From positions 5,156,907 to 5,220,906 of the forward strand of contig NC_133495.1 of the NCBI RefSeq assembly GCF_025370935.1: a stretch of 64,000 nucleotides of DNA, read 5' to 3'. This document shows positions 46,816 through 57,364 of this stretch, in pieces. Position numbers and translations under genes: made by a program. The notes below the pieces were generated by a model. It made no database searches, had not been told where the DNA came from, and worked only from the letters and a program-made list of their open reading frames with translations. How positions within the stretch are numbered: the stretch's first letter is position 1; each line of letters begins with the position of its first letter. This DNA comes from Choristoneura fumiferana (lineage: Eukaryota > Arthropoda > Insecta > Lepidoptera > Tortricidae).

Positions 46816-47143
46816 GTCTCCATTTGAGAAATTTTCAGAAAAAGAATGTCGACACTTAATGTTGGTAGGCATACTAGAAGTTTCGGTGTCACAAACATCC
46901 GAGCTATCTTAGTCTTCAAAAATATCTTAACGCGCTAAAACGTGATGGACAATACGACTGTATGCAGATATTTTTGAGCGGCTAGATATCTCCGATGTTC
47001 GTGATGGATACTGTACCCCAAGTTTTGATAGCAATTTTGCAATTGTTTTGTTTTGTAAAAGCATAGACAGTAGACATATCTCTATGCTACTGCATAACCA
47101 TTTAAACCCAAAAGGACACACAAATCTTTATGCAGCTGTTATG
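46816..47143. other. Probable intron sequence
   Basis: No gene or repeat recognised. Confidence 0.35.
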
Positions 47144-47274
47144 CTGGCACTTCACTTGGCATATTCGCAGAAATATTTGCGTGTGTGAAAGAGATGCACT
47201 ATATTGTTGCTAGCGTGAGTGACGGAGATGTCATTAACGCAACGCGAATACGCAATACCAAGTGAAGTGCCACC
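47144..47274. repeat. MITE-like inverted repeat in the Sox intron
   Basis: TGGCACTTCACTTGGCAT at the left end is mirrored by ACCAAGTGAAGTGCCACC at the right; ATATTCGC and GCGAATAC continue the arms. It lies about 240 bp upstream of the splice acceptor. Confidence 0.65.
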
Positions 47275-47498
47275 TTTAGAATAAATTCGGATCCAACTTA
47301 GTTAGTTTTTTTTACCGCGCTGTCAGTGTCACCTCTATCTCTTTCTTCTCTACATCCACGCAGCGTGCAATGCGTCACGCCTGTTTTGTGTTTAATAAAA
47401 CGTGTATCTAGCTTTATCGGAATTTTATTTCACGCCATCCAACACAAGTTTTCCTCAGAGACGAACAATCTTTATGTGTTAGATATATTACTAATACT

Positions 47499-47516
47499 AT
47501 TATTTCTATTTTGCAG
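47499..47516 (+). other. 3' splice site of the Sox exon
   Basis: A pyrimidine-rich run (ttatttctattttgcag) ends in CAG directly before the HMG-box reading frame. The frame is uninterrupted from 47519, and the residues KKWRSLTP continue a Sox box whose preceding Gly is completed by the split codon G|GT. This fixes a phase-1 intron inside the HMG box. Several Sox groups carry introns within the box; whether this position equals the vertebrate SoxF position needs an alignment. Confidence 0.85.
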
Positions 47517-48739
47517 GTAAAAAATGGCGCTCCCTGACACCGCAAGACCGACGGCCTTTCGTTGAGGAAGCCGAGCGCCTCCGAGTCATACACATGACGG
47601 AACACCCGAACTACAAGTACCGGCCTCGTCGGCGGAAGCAGAACAAGACGCGGCCGAACCAGCCCGCGCCCCCCGCCTCCGCGCCCCCCACCTCTTCCAC
47701 CCTCGGATCCCCCTACGCCACAACAACTGACTCCCCAGACCGCTTCTCCCACAACCCAGGAGCCCGCTTCTCCCCATACCGAACTTCCCCATTGGCACCA
47801 GATTACCAATCCAACCAGTTCAACGGCCACGTCCAGACCCCTGAATCATCCCCAGCAAGGTCCCCAGAACCACAGGGAAGAAGGAGCGCACCCGCAGAAG
47901 CTCCTTTACCAACCCCTGACGCTTCACCAGTTGAAAACGAAAAAGAGAACTTCCAATACGAGGAAAGACGACGAGCTATCAACGCTTCGTCCATGTCAGA
48001 CTCCTACTCCCCTTACAAAACCTACAGGACTCCAGGATCTTTCTCACCAGCGCCGGTCGCCGCCATGGGTATGGCTAATGGCATGTACGTGATGTGCACG
48101 CAAAGGACTCTAGCTGAACAGCCGCCACTCGTCACGGGAACGTTTTTCCCTCCAGTAGCGACGTCTCAAGACCAACAAACTTTAGGGACGTCTACTCCAA
48201 GGGTCTCGTCGGCTCCGAGCGGCCAGATGAGTGCGGAATACAGCATTCAGTATCATCCGTATGAACAGTACGAGCACATGTATAAAACTGAGGAGTCCTA
48301 CGTGGCACAATCTCACTACCCTGAGCAGCCGAAGACGGAGTACGATACTGGAGGCAGTTACTTCTCAGAAGAACCTCCAGCCAACCAAGAGTCTGAGCAG
48401 TTCATGGGTCAGCGGCCGGAAATCCGAACCGGTTCGCCAGAATCCGATGTGGATGCAAGGGAGTTTGATAAATATTTGGATTATGCTCCAGAAGCGATGG
48501 AGCAGCATCAGTATAGATACGAACAGCAGCAGGGATACAGGCCGTACTGCCCAGAGCAGACTCCCAACCCTGAATACTGTTCGGAGAGGATGTATCCCTC
48601 CCCTTACGCTTCTGTGATCTCTGCCCCTCCTCCTGCGGGGCCGTACCCCGCTCCCCCGGCGGCCCTAACAGAAGCCAGGAACGACGACGAATTTAGCGTC
48701 ATCCTAGCTGGTGTCCGACAAACCTGCTATAGCAATTGA
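47517..48739 (+). CDS. Sox15: SoxF-group (Sox15-like) transcription factor, last coding exon (5' partial)
   Basis: Sequence-specific HMG-box DNA-binding factor acting in the nucleus. The exon opens with GT completing a split Gly codon, then encodes 406 residues to a TGA stop. Residues 1-41 are the C-terminal half of the HMG box (KKWRSLTPQDRRPFVEEAER, then LRVIHMTEHPNYKY), followed by the basic segment RPRRRKQNK at 35-43, which fits the C-terminal nuclear localisation signal. PFVEEAERLRV..HM..HPNYKYRPRRRK matches group F and fits groups B, C and E less well. The rest is disordered-looking and rich in Pro, Ser and Tyr. DAREFDKYLD at residues 312-321 resembles the SoxF motif that binds beta-catenin in vertebrate Sox7/17/18. 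The C-terminus is DDEFSVILAGVRQTCYSN. A downstream ATG at 47594 lies inside the box and is not the true start. Drosophila Sox15 is the single SoxF gene of flies; orthology is inferred from the box and motif. The earlier exon was not seen in the window. Confidence 0.93.
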
Positions 48740-50000
48740 TTTCGATCATCCTACTCGTAGCCCAAAGAATTTTTATTTCCACATACATGTGATCGAATCA
48801 TTAATTCCTAGAAAGAATTAAATTCTGAACTATGACTCTTGCGTTAGTGTGTAATTGTAAATGCCCGAAACTTTGTATTGTTTCATATGAATACTTATAG
48901 TAGTGTAGGTGTTGTTTTAACGCCAGTTGTAGGCGATTTTTTTATTTAATGTAACGGAGTTGGCCTTTGATTGGAAAATTTTTGGCCTTAAATTGACCAG
49001 TGAAATAGGGTAACTTGTGGTAGTGCTGAATCAAAAGTAAATCAAAATTCGTTGTTCAAAGTTATCGCATAGAAGTAAAAATAAACTTATATATATTTCA
49101 CTGTGTTACCTGCTTGATATTGCTGTGTTTACACGATTAAATAAACCAGAAACAGCGTTTAATCTGCGAACTTTATTAAAATATATAAATATACAGAACT
49201 GTATTGAAAATTTGAAAGGGCCTTTGATAAATTTTATGTGAAAGATAAAATCAATAATGCAGTCTCTGTTTATTTGGAAACAGGTTTCTGGTTTATCTGG
49301 TCAAGGGTTATCAGACGTCTTAAATATTTGTTTTAAGAGATTCCTTAATGAATTTTGATTTATTCTTTTTTACGGGACTACCCAAAATTACCAACTTAAA
49401 TTTACGCTTGCTTGAAAATAAGAATTCAACGTTTAAAGTATTGCCATTAGCAAATAAAAGTTTTTGGGCCTCAATAATCACTCGTATTGGTGCTATGTAA
49501 AATTACCCTTATAACTTGTAATAAGTAGAGTCAGCATTAAATTATAAAGGATTTCGGTTACAATCGAGAGTAATGAAAACATGTCGAGTCTTACAAAACT
49601 ATGACAACGTAAAGAATACGACACATTTTCATTGCTCTTGATTATAATAGACGCTTTATTTTACTGACTGTACGTGAGAATACCATTGAGGTAACGAGTA
49701 TAAACGATTCCTATGTAAAAGATTATTTATTTGTAATTATCATAATTTGTATATTTCGTAGAAAAATAACATAGCGAATTTCGAAATTAACTGTAGCACT
49801 GTATATGGTGCTTTACTGAAATTCTACTTTAAGCGAAAATATTTTTTACTAATTTTGTATGTAATATGTAAACTTGTATGTTTTAGCTATATATGTAAAA
49901 ACTTTGATTACGACATTGAAATAGTACCCATAACAAACATTCAGTTACGATATGGTTTATTCTGGAATTAATTTTAATAAAGCTTCTGTGCATCAAGCTT
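48740..50000 (+). other. Probable 3' UTR of the Sox gene (distal end uncertain)
   Basis: AT-rich sequence without recognisable repeats follows the stop codon. AATAAA signals lie at 49140-49145 and 49976-49981; the second is followed by TGTGCATC and a long T run, which fits a cleavage region. A third AATAAA at 51127-51132, also followed by a T-rich stretch, would give a UTR of about 2.4 kb that includes a MITE-like repeat at about 50125-50240. UGUANAUA-type Pumilio words occur at 50562 and 50925 if the long form is used. The end cannot be decided without transcripts. Confidence 0.6.
49976..49981 (+). terminator. Candidate poly(A) signal AATAAA
   Basis: AATAAA followed by GCTTCTGTGCATC and, about 45 bases on, a run of T. 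This is the best placed of three candidate signals (others at 49140 and 51127) for the Sox transcript. Confidence 0.45.
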
Positions 50001-50124
50001 ATTAAGAAACTTGGCAGAAAGTTTTTTTTTTTCAAAACAAAGTAAATTATAATATTTATAGATGAAAAATAAAATTTACATGTTTAAATTTTACAGTGAT
50101 GTAGGTTTCATAAGTCGGGGCATA
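50001..50124. other. Non-coding DNA after the likely poly(A) site
   Basis: GAAACTTGGCAGAAAGTTTT at 50007-50028 resembles the end of dispersed retroposon tails such as 41370-41525. Otherwise unassigned. Confidence 0.35.
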
Positions 50125-50240
50125 CAATCTGAAATTTGAAATTCGAACTTCGTATAGTGTCATCCCGCTCACGCTAATTGTATTTAATAGAAGAATTAAT
50201 GGGACGGCATGGTATTGTACTTTGAATTTGGGAGTAGCCT
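50125..50240. repeat. TACGAAGT palindromic MITE family, diverged
   Basis: AATTCGAACTTCGTATAGTG, CATCCCGCTCACGCTAATTG and GGGACGGCATGGTATTGTAC, then ACTTTGAATTTGGGAGTAGC, follow the family order. It would lie in the 3' UTR if the distal poly(A) signal at 51127 is used. Confidence 0.6.
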
Positions 50241-51659
50241 GGACGCGATTTTATAAAAGTAGGTCAAAATTACTTGAATGGTATTAAAAAGAACTCCAGA
50301 TTAAATTACAATAAAGTTCGTCAAGCCAATATAATCCGTCAAACAGTAAAAGTTAAAATTAGTAAAAAATATTTTTTAGTTTATTTAAATCTGTTCTTCC
50401 AATTATGTTGTTGCCGCACTTAAATTAGTTTCTATTTTTTATATTTTTCTATTGTTAATTTTAAAATCTTGTACCTGTAATCTCAGTTGAAAAATATCAA
50501 AATTTCTCTCGGCTCTGTCTTTTAAAAGAGAATTAAGAATATATTTTTGAGCGATCAAACGTGTAAATATCTTTGTAGCTGACTGTACTCAACCGAATTT
50601 ATATAAAATTATGTTTCTAGTACACTTTAACATGATTGTATTAATATTTGTGAGGCTTACACTCTCGAAAATATGCCGCCACAATTTAATGTAAAAAACT
50701 TTATTTTTTGAACACCACAAGACCAAACACAAATATGGTAACATTACTAGAAACAAAACTTATAAGATCTTTAAAAGAATTTCCGCTACACATATATCAA
50801 AAGAACAAAATGCTACAATTTCATTAATTAAAATACCATATATAGTGGGTACATACATCGGATAAAAAATAACAAACTACAAAAAAATCTAATCCTTCTC
50901 CAAGTGTGGTAATAAGCATGTGCTTGTAGATATTAGACCTTAAGGATTATATCATAGGTTTTATTCTAGATTAGTAAGTATAATCTGTATAAATTGTAAG
51001 AATTAAAATATCTCATATTGTACTAAAAATGTTAGAAGTTATTAGTTTTTATTATAATTTTAACGAAAAAGACACTCGCACTGCGAAATTAAGTTTTTCC
51101 TATTTTTAAGAAAATTTATAAGGAGCAATAAAATTTATATTCTACAGAATTTCAGTTTTTTTTATCTTTTCCACTTAGAACCCAATGACAATAAAGGCAG
51201 GTAGTATTTCAACGAATTGATACTGCGCATGTAGGTATGTATGTTTATAACATATTTTCGTAGGAAGTATATTGTATAATAAAGTCACTTCTTTAAAATA
51301 AAAAAAATAAGCTGTGAGTCGGACTCTCATACTATTCCATATCACTGTATCAAAAAAAAATGTACATATTATAAGAACAAAACCCTCAGTCGATGATACA
51401 GAAACAAAAGTCATTGTATTTTTCGACTCTATAAGTTGACAACACTGATCAGTCGTGGAAAAATGTCACTAGGTAAATACTTTTAATAAAAAAGCTCGTT
51501 CGAGGGTCAATTTTGTTGGCATATTGATTTGAGATACGAGATTATTTCACAGTAGTGACGAAATGTTCTTCTAAGGCCAGAAATTAATTTTTATAAATGG
51601 AAAATACTAGGCTGAAGGGCTTTGTGCCCATGGCCAAATTTCTTTTAAGCGGAAAACGC
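50241..51659. other. AT-rich non-coding DNA, possibly distal 3' UTR
   Basis: No gene recognised. AATAAA at 51127-51132 followed by TTCTACAG and TTTCAGTTTTTTTT could end a longer Sox transcript. Confidence 0.4.
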
Positions 51660-51900
51660 TTTGCTGAATGGAATTACTAGCCCTCCGCTGTTTGCTTTTC
51701 TGTCCGTCCGTCTGTCAAAATATAGGCACTATCTTTTGAACCATAATAGGTAGACACACTTGAAATTTTCCCATAAATAATAAAAAATATATCTTTATTA
51801 TCCGTATTGAATAAAATTGTGTCTGGATACAAGAACCCTTCGCGCATACTTGGCGTGTTTAAACTAATAATAAAAGCCAAAATATCAAAATAAATATTAC
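51660..51900. repeat. Dispersed repeat relic with TCTGTCCGTCCGTCTGTC core
   Basis: TTCTGTCCGTCCGTCTGTC, ACTATCTTTTGAACCATAAT and GACACACTTGAAATTTTC resemble 18480-18540. Unknown class. Confidence 0.45.
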
Positions 51901-52904
51901 ATCCAGCTAAACAGCTTAATCCATATAATTATGCAATAAATTACAAAATCGTACCTCACACGTACTTGCCCCAATATGGCGTTAAGGAGAAGATGTGTAC
52001 GCCCTCTGGGCCTTATTCTGCGCACGGGCAATACGGGCTTACGATATTATAGCCATATAACAACTATACTTGAAACCATAATTCGTGAGACTAGATTGAC
52101 AATTCAATGACAGTTAAAGGGTTGCCAGGGTTCGACGAAATTAAAAAGTGATGTAGCCGATATCGATATTCAGTGTCGATTCTAAGTGGCTCCAACTATT
52201 AAATCCAATGTGTGGTCAGATCTAAAATCTAGATTAAAAGTGTAATAAATACAAATTTAAAATCGATTTTTGTGAGATCAATTCAAGAGTATGCGATTCG
52301 ATCCGTAAATCGTTTCAGAGGTTTACGATCCATAACGATTCAAAAAATTGATTCAAAGTGAAAAATCGACGAATGCCCCGCACCACCCTCAACCCCGCCA
52401 ATCGCGATACACTACCGGTGACAAAATAGCGTCTCTGGTAAAGAGAATGATGAAACTATTACGTACCTCGGTTAGCGCACTTGGTGAAGGCAATGATATC
52501 ATGTGCATATAAAATAGATAAAGCAGATTGGAGATGAGGCCAATCAAAACAATAAATGAAATAATTGTCGTTGGTTCGTATTTGCACTTCTTTAAATGAT
52601 ATCTTACTAAACTAATTTGATATTATCACCACAAGTAATGGATAAATTATAGTACTAGAAGCCAATGTCATAATGGTTTTTTTAAATATCGACACGAACA
52701 GCACTACCCTGACTGTGGCAACACTTGTGCACAATGAATTTTCAATCTACTTAGTCTCACGAATTATGGTTTCAAGTTTAATGAGACCACGTCTTTTTCC
52801 TGTAGTACTTAGTCTGGGATCTGATTGTAAGAACTATGCCATCGAGTATCACATGGGGACAATTAGGTAGTTTCCAGGACAAAAAAATGTATAACAAAAA
52901 ATTG
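51901..52904. other. AT-rich non-coding DNA
   Basis: No gene recognised. Nothing else identified. Confidence 0.35.
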
Positions 52905-53107
52905 AACCGACTACAAAAGAACCATGAGAATAATTTTCTACAAGTCTGAAGTCGGTGCCTCAGCACGAGCCAGCAGGAGTGTACCTATAGTCGTCTACCT
53001 CACCCACGCACTATATATTGGGCTTCAATCACTCCTGCTGGCTTCTTTTGCTGAGGCACCGACTTCAGACCGGTAGAAAATTATTTTCATGGTTTTTGTA
53101 GTCGGTT
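52905..53107. mobile_element. MITE with about 75-bp terminal inverted repeats
   Basis: AACCGACTACAAAAGAACCA at the left matches the complement of the right end (AACCGACTACAAAAACCATG), and the arms continue through TAATTTTCTAC, TCTGAAGTCGGTGCCTCAGC and AGCCAGCAGGAGTG. The centre is about 50 bases. No coding capacity. Confidence 0.8.
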
Positions 53108-53142
53108 AAATATTTTTTTTTTTTTATCACGTTTTTAAAGTC

Positions 53143-53195
53143 AGGTCAATTGGTGTCAAGTGTCCAATGATATTTATTTTTTTAATTTTATCTGT
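53143..53195 (+). mobile_element. Tail scrap of the second SINE family
   Basis: AGGTCAATTGGTGTCAAGTG followed by a T-rich end matches 42525-42560. Confidence 0.6.
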
Positions 53196-53562
53196 TAGGA
53201 ACATTTGCTAGAATGCTCATTACAAGTGAATACTCATTTTTTTATAACTATACCTTTAAATAACTACGTGTGTTAAAAACAAGAAAGTTTTCTTACCTTT
53301 ATCCTTTCCCATCTGTGCCTTACCCGATTCCCTGACACTGTCGAATCCAACACCCAACCGCCGCAGGTACATAAGTCGAAATAAAATTAAAAGCGAAATA
53401 ATTTGCGACTACGCCGACCTGTAATTACGACGCGCCGCGGTACGCCCCACGATATTGATGTATTGACGCTATGCAAAACGATTTAGAATTATACGGGACA
53501 TAGTGTTTATTAGTAGGGCTAAACTGAGAATTGAGCTTTCGGTTAAGAAGAAATTATAATCC

Positions 53563-53775
53563 TTACCTACTAACATTATAAATATGAAAGTAACTCTGAC
53601 TTTCTGTGTGTTACCTTTTTACAAATCAACCGCTGAACTGATTTAGACAAAATTCGGTATAGAGCTAGTTGGATTCCCAGGAAGGTAGGCTACTTTTTAT
53701 CTCGGAAAAATACATAGTTCCCGCAGGATAACGATAAGCGAATTCTACGCAAACGGAGTCGCTGGCAACAGCGAG
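53563..53775 (+). repeat. Old LEP1-like Helitron copy
   Basis: CTACTAACATTATAAATATG, TTCGGTATAGAGCTAGTTGG, CTACTTTTTATCTCGGAAAA, ACATAGTTCCCGCAGG and GCGAATTCTACGC follow the LEP1 order with many changes; the CTAGT end is lost. Confidence 0.55.
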
Positions 53776-54169
53776 TATTTGTATAAGTTTTTAAATTCTT
53801 AGGTTGCACTAAGATTGCTGGTCTATCCTCGTGCCTCCATTCTTCCTTTGGGAAGTACATAAGAAATAATTATAATTGGATACCTACTGATGGCTTGAGT
53901 ATTGTACACAGTGAAAAACTAGTAGGAAAAGCCGGAGATTTTTTCCTCTATTTTTCCTGAACATCTTAAGCTCTAAGCAATATAATTTAAAGTTCAAAAA
54001 AATATTTAAAAAAAAGTACCTTTGGTAGGCAGGAGCCAGGAAGCTATCTGTTACTCGTAACTCTTCACGCATAAACCGTTGAATTGATTTAAATGAAATT
54101 TGGCATTAACATAGTTTAAGACCCTGGGAAAGACAGTATAGTTTTACAAGGTTTTCTTAGCTTGCCCTG
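53776..54169. other. Non-coding DNA
   Basis: No gene or repeat recognised. Confidence 0.35.
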
Positions 54170-54430
54170 TTTATTTATTTGTTTATTTGTTTGGGTCAAG
54201 CCTTGGAAGCTAAATTTGCCCACTTACAGCGGTCCAACTGACTTGAAATTTGACATACTTATATAAATTTGGTGACATTAGAATAAACTGGTAGTGTCAT
54301 CTTGGTGGTCCTGCCAGGATCGTCTCCGCAGGAGGGAACTCCTCAATGGTTAATAGTACCGACTTGAAGTTTGGTAGGTACGGATATGCAGTTTAAATGA
54401 CAATGCAGTCAGCAAAAAAAGCTCTCGAAT
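54170..54430 (+). repeat. Interspersed repeat (TGACTTGAAATTTG family), copy A
   Basis: GTTTGGGTCAAGCC, GACTTGAAATTTGACATACT, AACTGGTAGTGTCATC, GCCAGGATCGTCTCCGCAGG and AATGCAGTCAGCAAAAAAAG run in the same order as the copies at 54690 and 55851. Confidence 0.65.
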
Positions 54431-54689
54431 AATAGCAGAAACTAAATTTTCACAATCGGAGTCACGGACAAAAACCTACCTTCCTATAATATCTTTTAGC
54501 ATAGAGAAGGACCATCTTCCATCTAAATGACTTGTGATTCAAAGACACGAACAGAAACCCATCTATCTATAAATGACAAAAAATATTCAAAATAGCTGCA
54601 TCGTCACATCCTCCCAAATTATAGCAGTGTGTCGCTTGATTTACATACTCATCAGTTCTTTTAGGGTTCTGTAACTCAAGAGGAAAAAA
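54431..54689. other. Non-coding DNA
   Basis: No gene or repeat recognised apart from GGGTTCTGTAACTCAAGAGG at 54663, a scrap of the GGGTTCCGT repeats. Confidence 0.35.
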
Positions 54690-55079
54690 CACAACCCTTT
54701 TAAAAGCTTTTATTTAACTTGCAATGTATGTTTAATGTATATGTATGTGCTGGTCAAATCTTGCAAGTAAAATTTGACCCACTTCTTCGGATTGTCTTGA
54801 AATTTGGCATACTTATGTAAATTGCGTGACAATACAATAATCTGGTAGTGACATCCTGGTAGTCTGGCCAGGATCGTCTCCTTAGAACGAAACTCTTCAA
54901 CGGTTAATCATCGGCTTGAAATTTGGTATGCAAATGTAGTTTGGGCTACAATGCAAGTACAGTCAACAAAAAGTACAGTCAGCAAAAAAGCTTGTTTTAA
55001 TTATTTTTTTTTACCAAAAACTTATTTCTAACGAACACACGCAAATGCACAAACAAATTATCCTTATGGGGCAGTCTCT
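54690..55079 (+). repeat. Interspersed repeat copy B; its last 266 bp are duplicated
   Basis: Longer copy of the family at 54170. Bases 54814-55079 recur at 55851-56116 without gaps and with one visible difference (TCGGCTTG against TCGACTTG). Confidence 0.85.
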
Positions 55080-55850
55080 GAGTATATTAATAAACGAAAC
55101 CGATAGTATTATGATGAATATGTATGTACTCGACCACGGTGGTTTAAGGAAAGGGCTAACGATTTTGAATGATTATTTGGTACGACGATTTTGGAATTTT
55201 CGTTTAACAAAGAAGGCAGCATTTACAGCTGGCATTAAATCGAAAATTTTTGAATATTGCAGAGATAGGTGAGTGTTATAATGTGTGTTGTCCTAGTATC
55301 TCCTTGGGTCCGCCTAAAGCAAAGGGGTCCCATATATAACTTTAACACTGACCTAACTTAACCTATGTAGTCGGGACCCTTTTTGCTTTAGTCCAACCCC
55401 TCCTTGAATAACTTCCCAATGCCTAAAAAAATGTTGAGCTGATAACACTCGTTTGTATCGTAATCCATCAAAATATGCGCAAAATTAAACCAAAACTAAT
55501 AAAACAGAATCACAGCACAGTCAGCCGGCACACAACACAAACAAAATCAACACGGGTACTTAACGTCAAGGATCGCTTAACGTCAAGTTGGCATATTACC
55601 CAAACAAATTAAAAAATATGCAGCACAATTGCTCAAGCGTAAAACAAACTGTCTATCATAATTGGAAGCGTAACCTATTCATTCCTTTCATTCGTTCAGC
55701 GTCACAGAGTAACTATCCGAGAGTAAAATATCCATAGACTAGCGTGGTGAAACGAAATTGAAGTTAACCATCGATTAAATCTTTAGAGTAAAGTTATACC
55801 GGGGTAGCTACTCTCGTGTAAATTCAATGTTGGTGAAATCGACCCTTACC
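55080..55850. other. Spacer between the two 266-bp repeats
   Basis: 771 bases with no recognisable primer-binding site, polypurine tract or protein frame. AAAGCAAAGGGGTCCC at 55318 is loosely mirrored by GGGACCCTTTTTGCTTT at 55374. Confidence 0.4.
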
Positions 55851-56116
55851 TATGTAAATTGCGTGACAATACAATAATCTGGTAGTGACATCCTGGTAGT
55901 CTGGCCAGGATCGTCTCCTTAGAACGAAACTCTTCAACGGTTAATCATCGACTTGAAATTTGGTATGCAAATGTAGTTTGGGCTACAATGCAAGTACAGT
56001 CAACAAAAAGTACAGTCAGCAAAAAAGCTTGTTTTAATTATTTTTTTTTACCAAAAACTTATTTCTAACGAACACACGCAAATGCACAAACAAATTATCC
56101 TTATGGGGCAGTCTCT
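55851..56116 (+). repeat. Second member of the 266-bp duplication (copy C)
   Basis: Offset from copy B is exactly 1037 bases throughout, including the T9 run, so there are no indels. It starts and stops abruptly and lacks the upstream part of the repeat family present in copy B. Confidence 0.85.
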
Positions 56117-56139
56117 CAAGACTAATTTCTCAGCAACAA

Positions 56140-56270
56140 ATCCTACTAATATTATAAATGCGAAAGTATGTATGTACGTCCGTGCATGTTTGTTACTCCT
56201 TGAAGCTGAAACGGCTGAACGAATTAGGATGAGATTTGGTACGAAGATACCAAGAATTATAAAATAACAA
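56140..56270 (+). repeat. LEP1-like 5' fragment
   Basis: TCCTACTAATATTATAAATG, GCGAAAGTATGTATG and GAAACGGCTGAACGAATTAG are typical of these lepidopteran dispersed repeats; the CTAGT end is absent. Confidence 0.55.
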
Positions 56271-56903
56271 ATGGTTACTTCCGATATTTCACAGCATCGG
56301 GATTAAACTTCAAAATTTTAACCAATATTGCTAGAGACACGAATTTCGCACGGGTATTTTATTTACGGGTGTTGTTAATGAAGAACACGATGTTATTTAT
56401 GGGCATATGCACGGTTAACCAATATTTCAAATTTCATCGCTACATTTCCTGATGGTTTAGGCGTGCAAAACCACGGCTTAATCTTCTGTTATAATAACTA
56501 GATAAATAAGTATATTTTTTAAATGATCAGTATCAAAACTTACCTACATGGTGCTATAATATTATAAAGCTTAGCAAAAATTACAAAACAACAAGTATAA
56601 GTAAATTGAATGAATCCTATAACTACCATTCGCAAAATAATACCTAAATTTTTGAGTAAAACTAATGTCAAAAACAAACTTACCTACGAGTAGGTATTAT
56701 AAGTTTGCTTACCTTTAAATTTGCAAAACCCTCAGCGCACAAGTACGACTCGCACATGGCCAATTTTGACTGAAAAACAGGAAATGGAGTCGAAGTTTCT
56801 CTGTCTGCCTATGGCGTTGCAGGACTCCAACGGAAGGACAACTTGAAAGAAGAAATAAACTACATAATTTTAATGACATATTCATAATTCATATTTTAAT
56901 GTA
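56271..56903. other. AT-rich non-coding DNA
   Basis: No gene or repeat recognised. Confidence 0.35.
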
Positions 56904-57115
56904 CGATTCCCGGCCGGTGCAGATATTTGTATGAATAATACGAATGTTTGTTCTCGGGTCTTGGATGTTGAATAATATGTATTTAAGTATGTATTTGTCT
57001 ATATAAGTATGTTTATCCGTTGCCTAGTAATCCATATTAGAAGCTTTGCTTAGTTTGGGACTCGGTAATTGGTGTGAAGTGTCCTATTATGTTTATTTAT
57101 TTATTTATTATTATA
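56904..57115 (+). mobile_element. tRNA-derived SINE, second family, 5'-truncated
   Basis: Starts within box B (GATTCCCGGCCGGTGCAGA) and follows TTTGTATGAATAATACGAAT to GTAATTGGTGTGAAGTGTCC and a (TTTA)n tail. Very close to the copy at 42318. Confidence 0.8.
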
Positions 57116-57364
57116 CTTTTGTCAACGAAATTACAGTAAAATTGATTATTATAACGTTCCATTATCAGTTTGTTCGCTTGTACATTGCATGTATGCAAGC
57201 AGCCTTATGGTTTACTGCCGTCCTCAAGCTAAAAGGCGGCTAAGTGACAAAATCAAATTTGGAGATGGATTTGAAAACCGAGTTAGTAATTTTTTTTTAT
57301 CGAATCAAGTTTATATCTTAATCTGTAAATTATAGATGCTACGATAAGATAACACCCGTTTTTA
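57116..57364. other. Non-coding DNA
   Basis: No gene recognised. Confidence 0.3.

Noticed and set aside
47414..47830. 138-codon minus-strand frame overlapping the Sox exon
   Set aside because: It is the antisense of the GC-rich start of the Sox exon, gives Gly/Trp-rich low-complexity sequence, and crosses the splice site.
48231..48617. 128-codon + strand frame in another phase of the Sox exon
   Set aside because: The Sox frame explains the sequence with a recognisable HMG box and motif; this one has no domain.
54814..56116. LTR retrotransposon with 266-bp LTRs
   Set aside because: No primer-binding site, polypurine tract, target duplication or gag/pol sequence, and the first repeat extends into a longer family copy.
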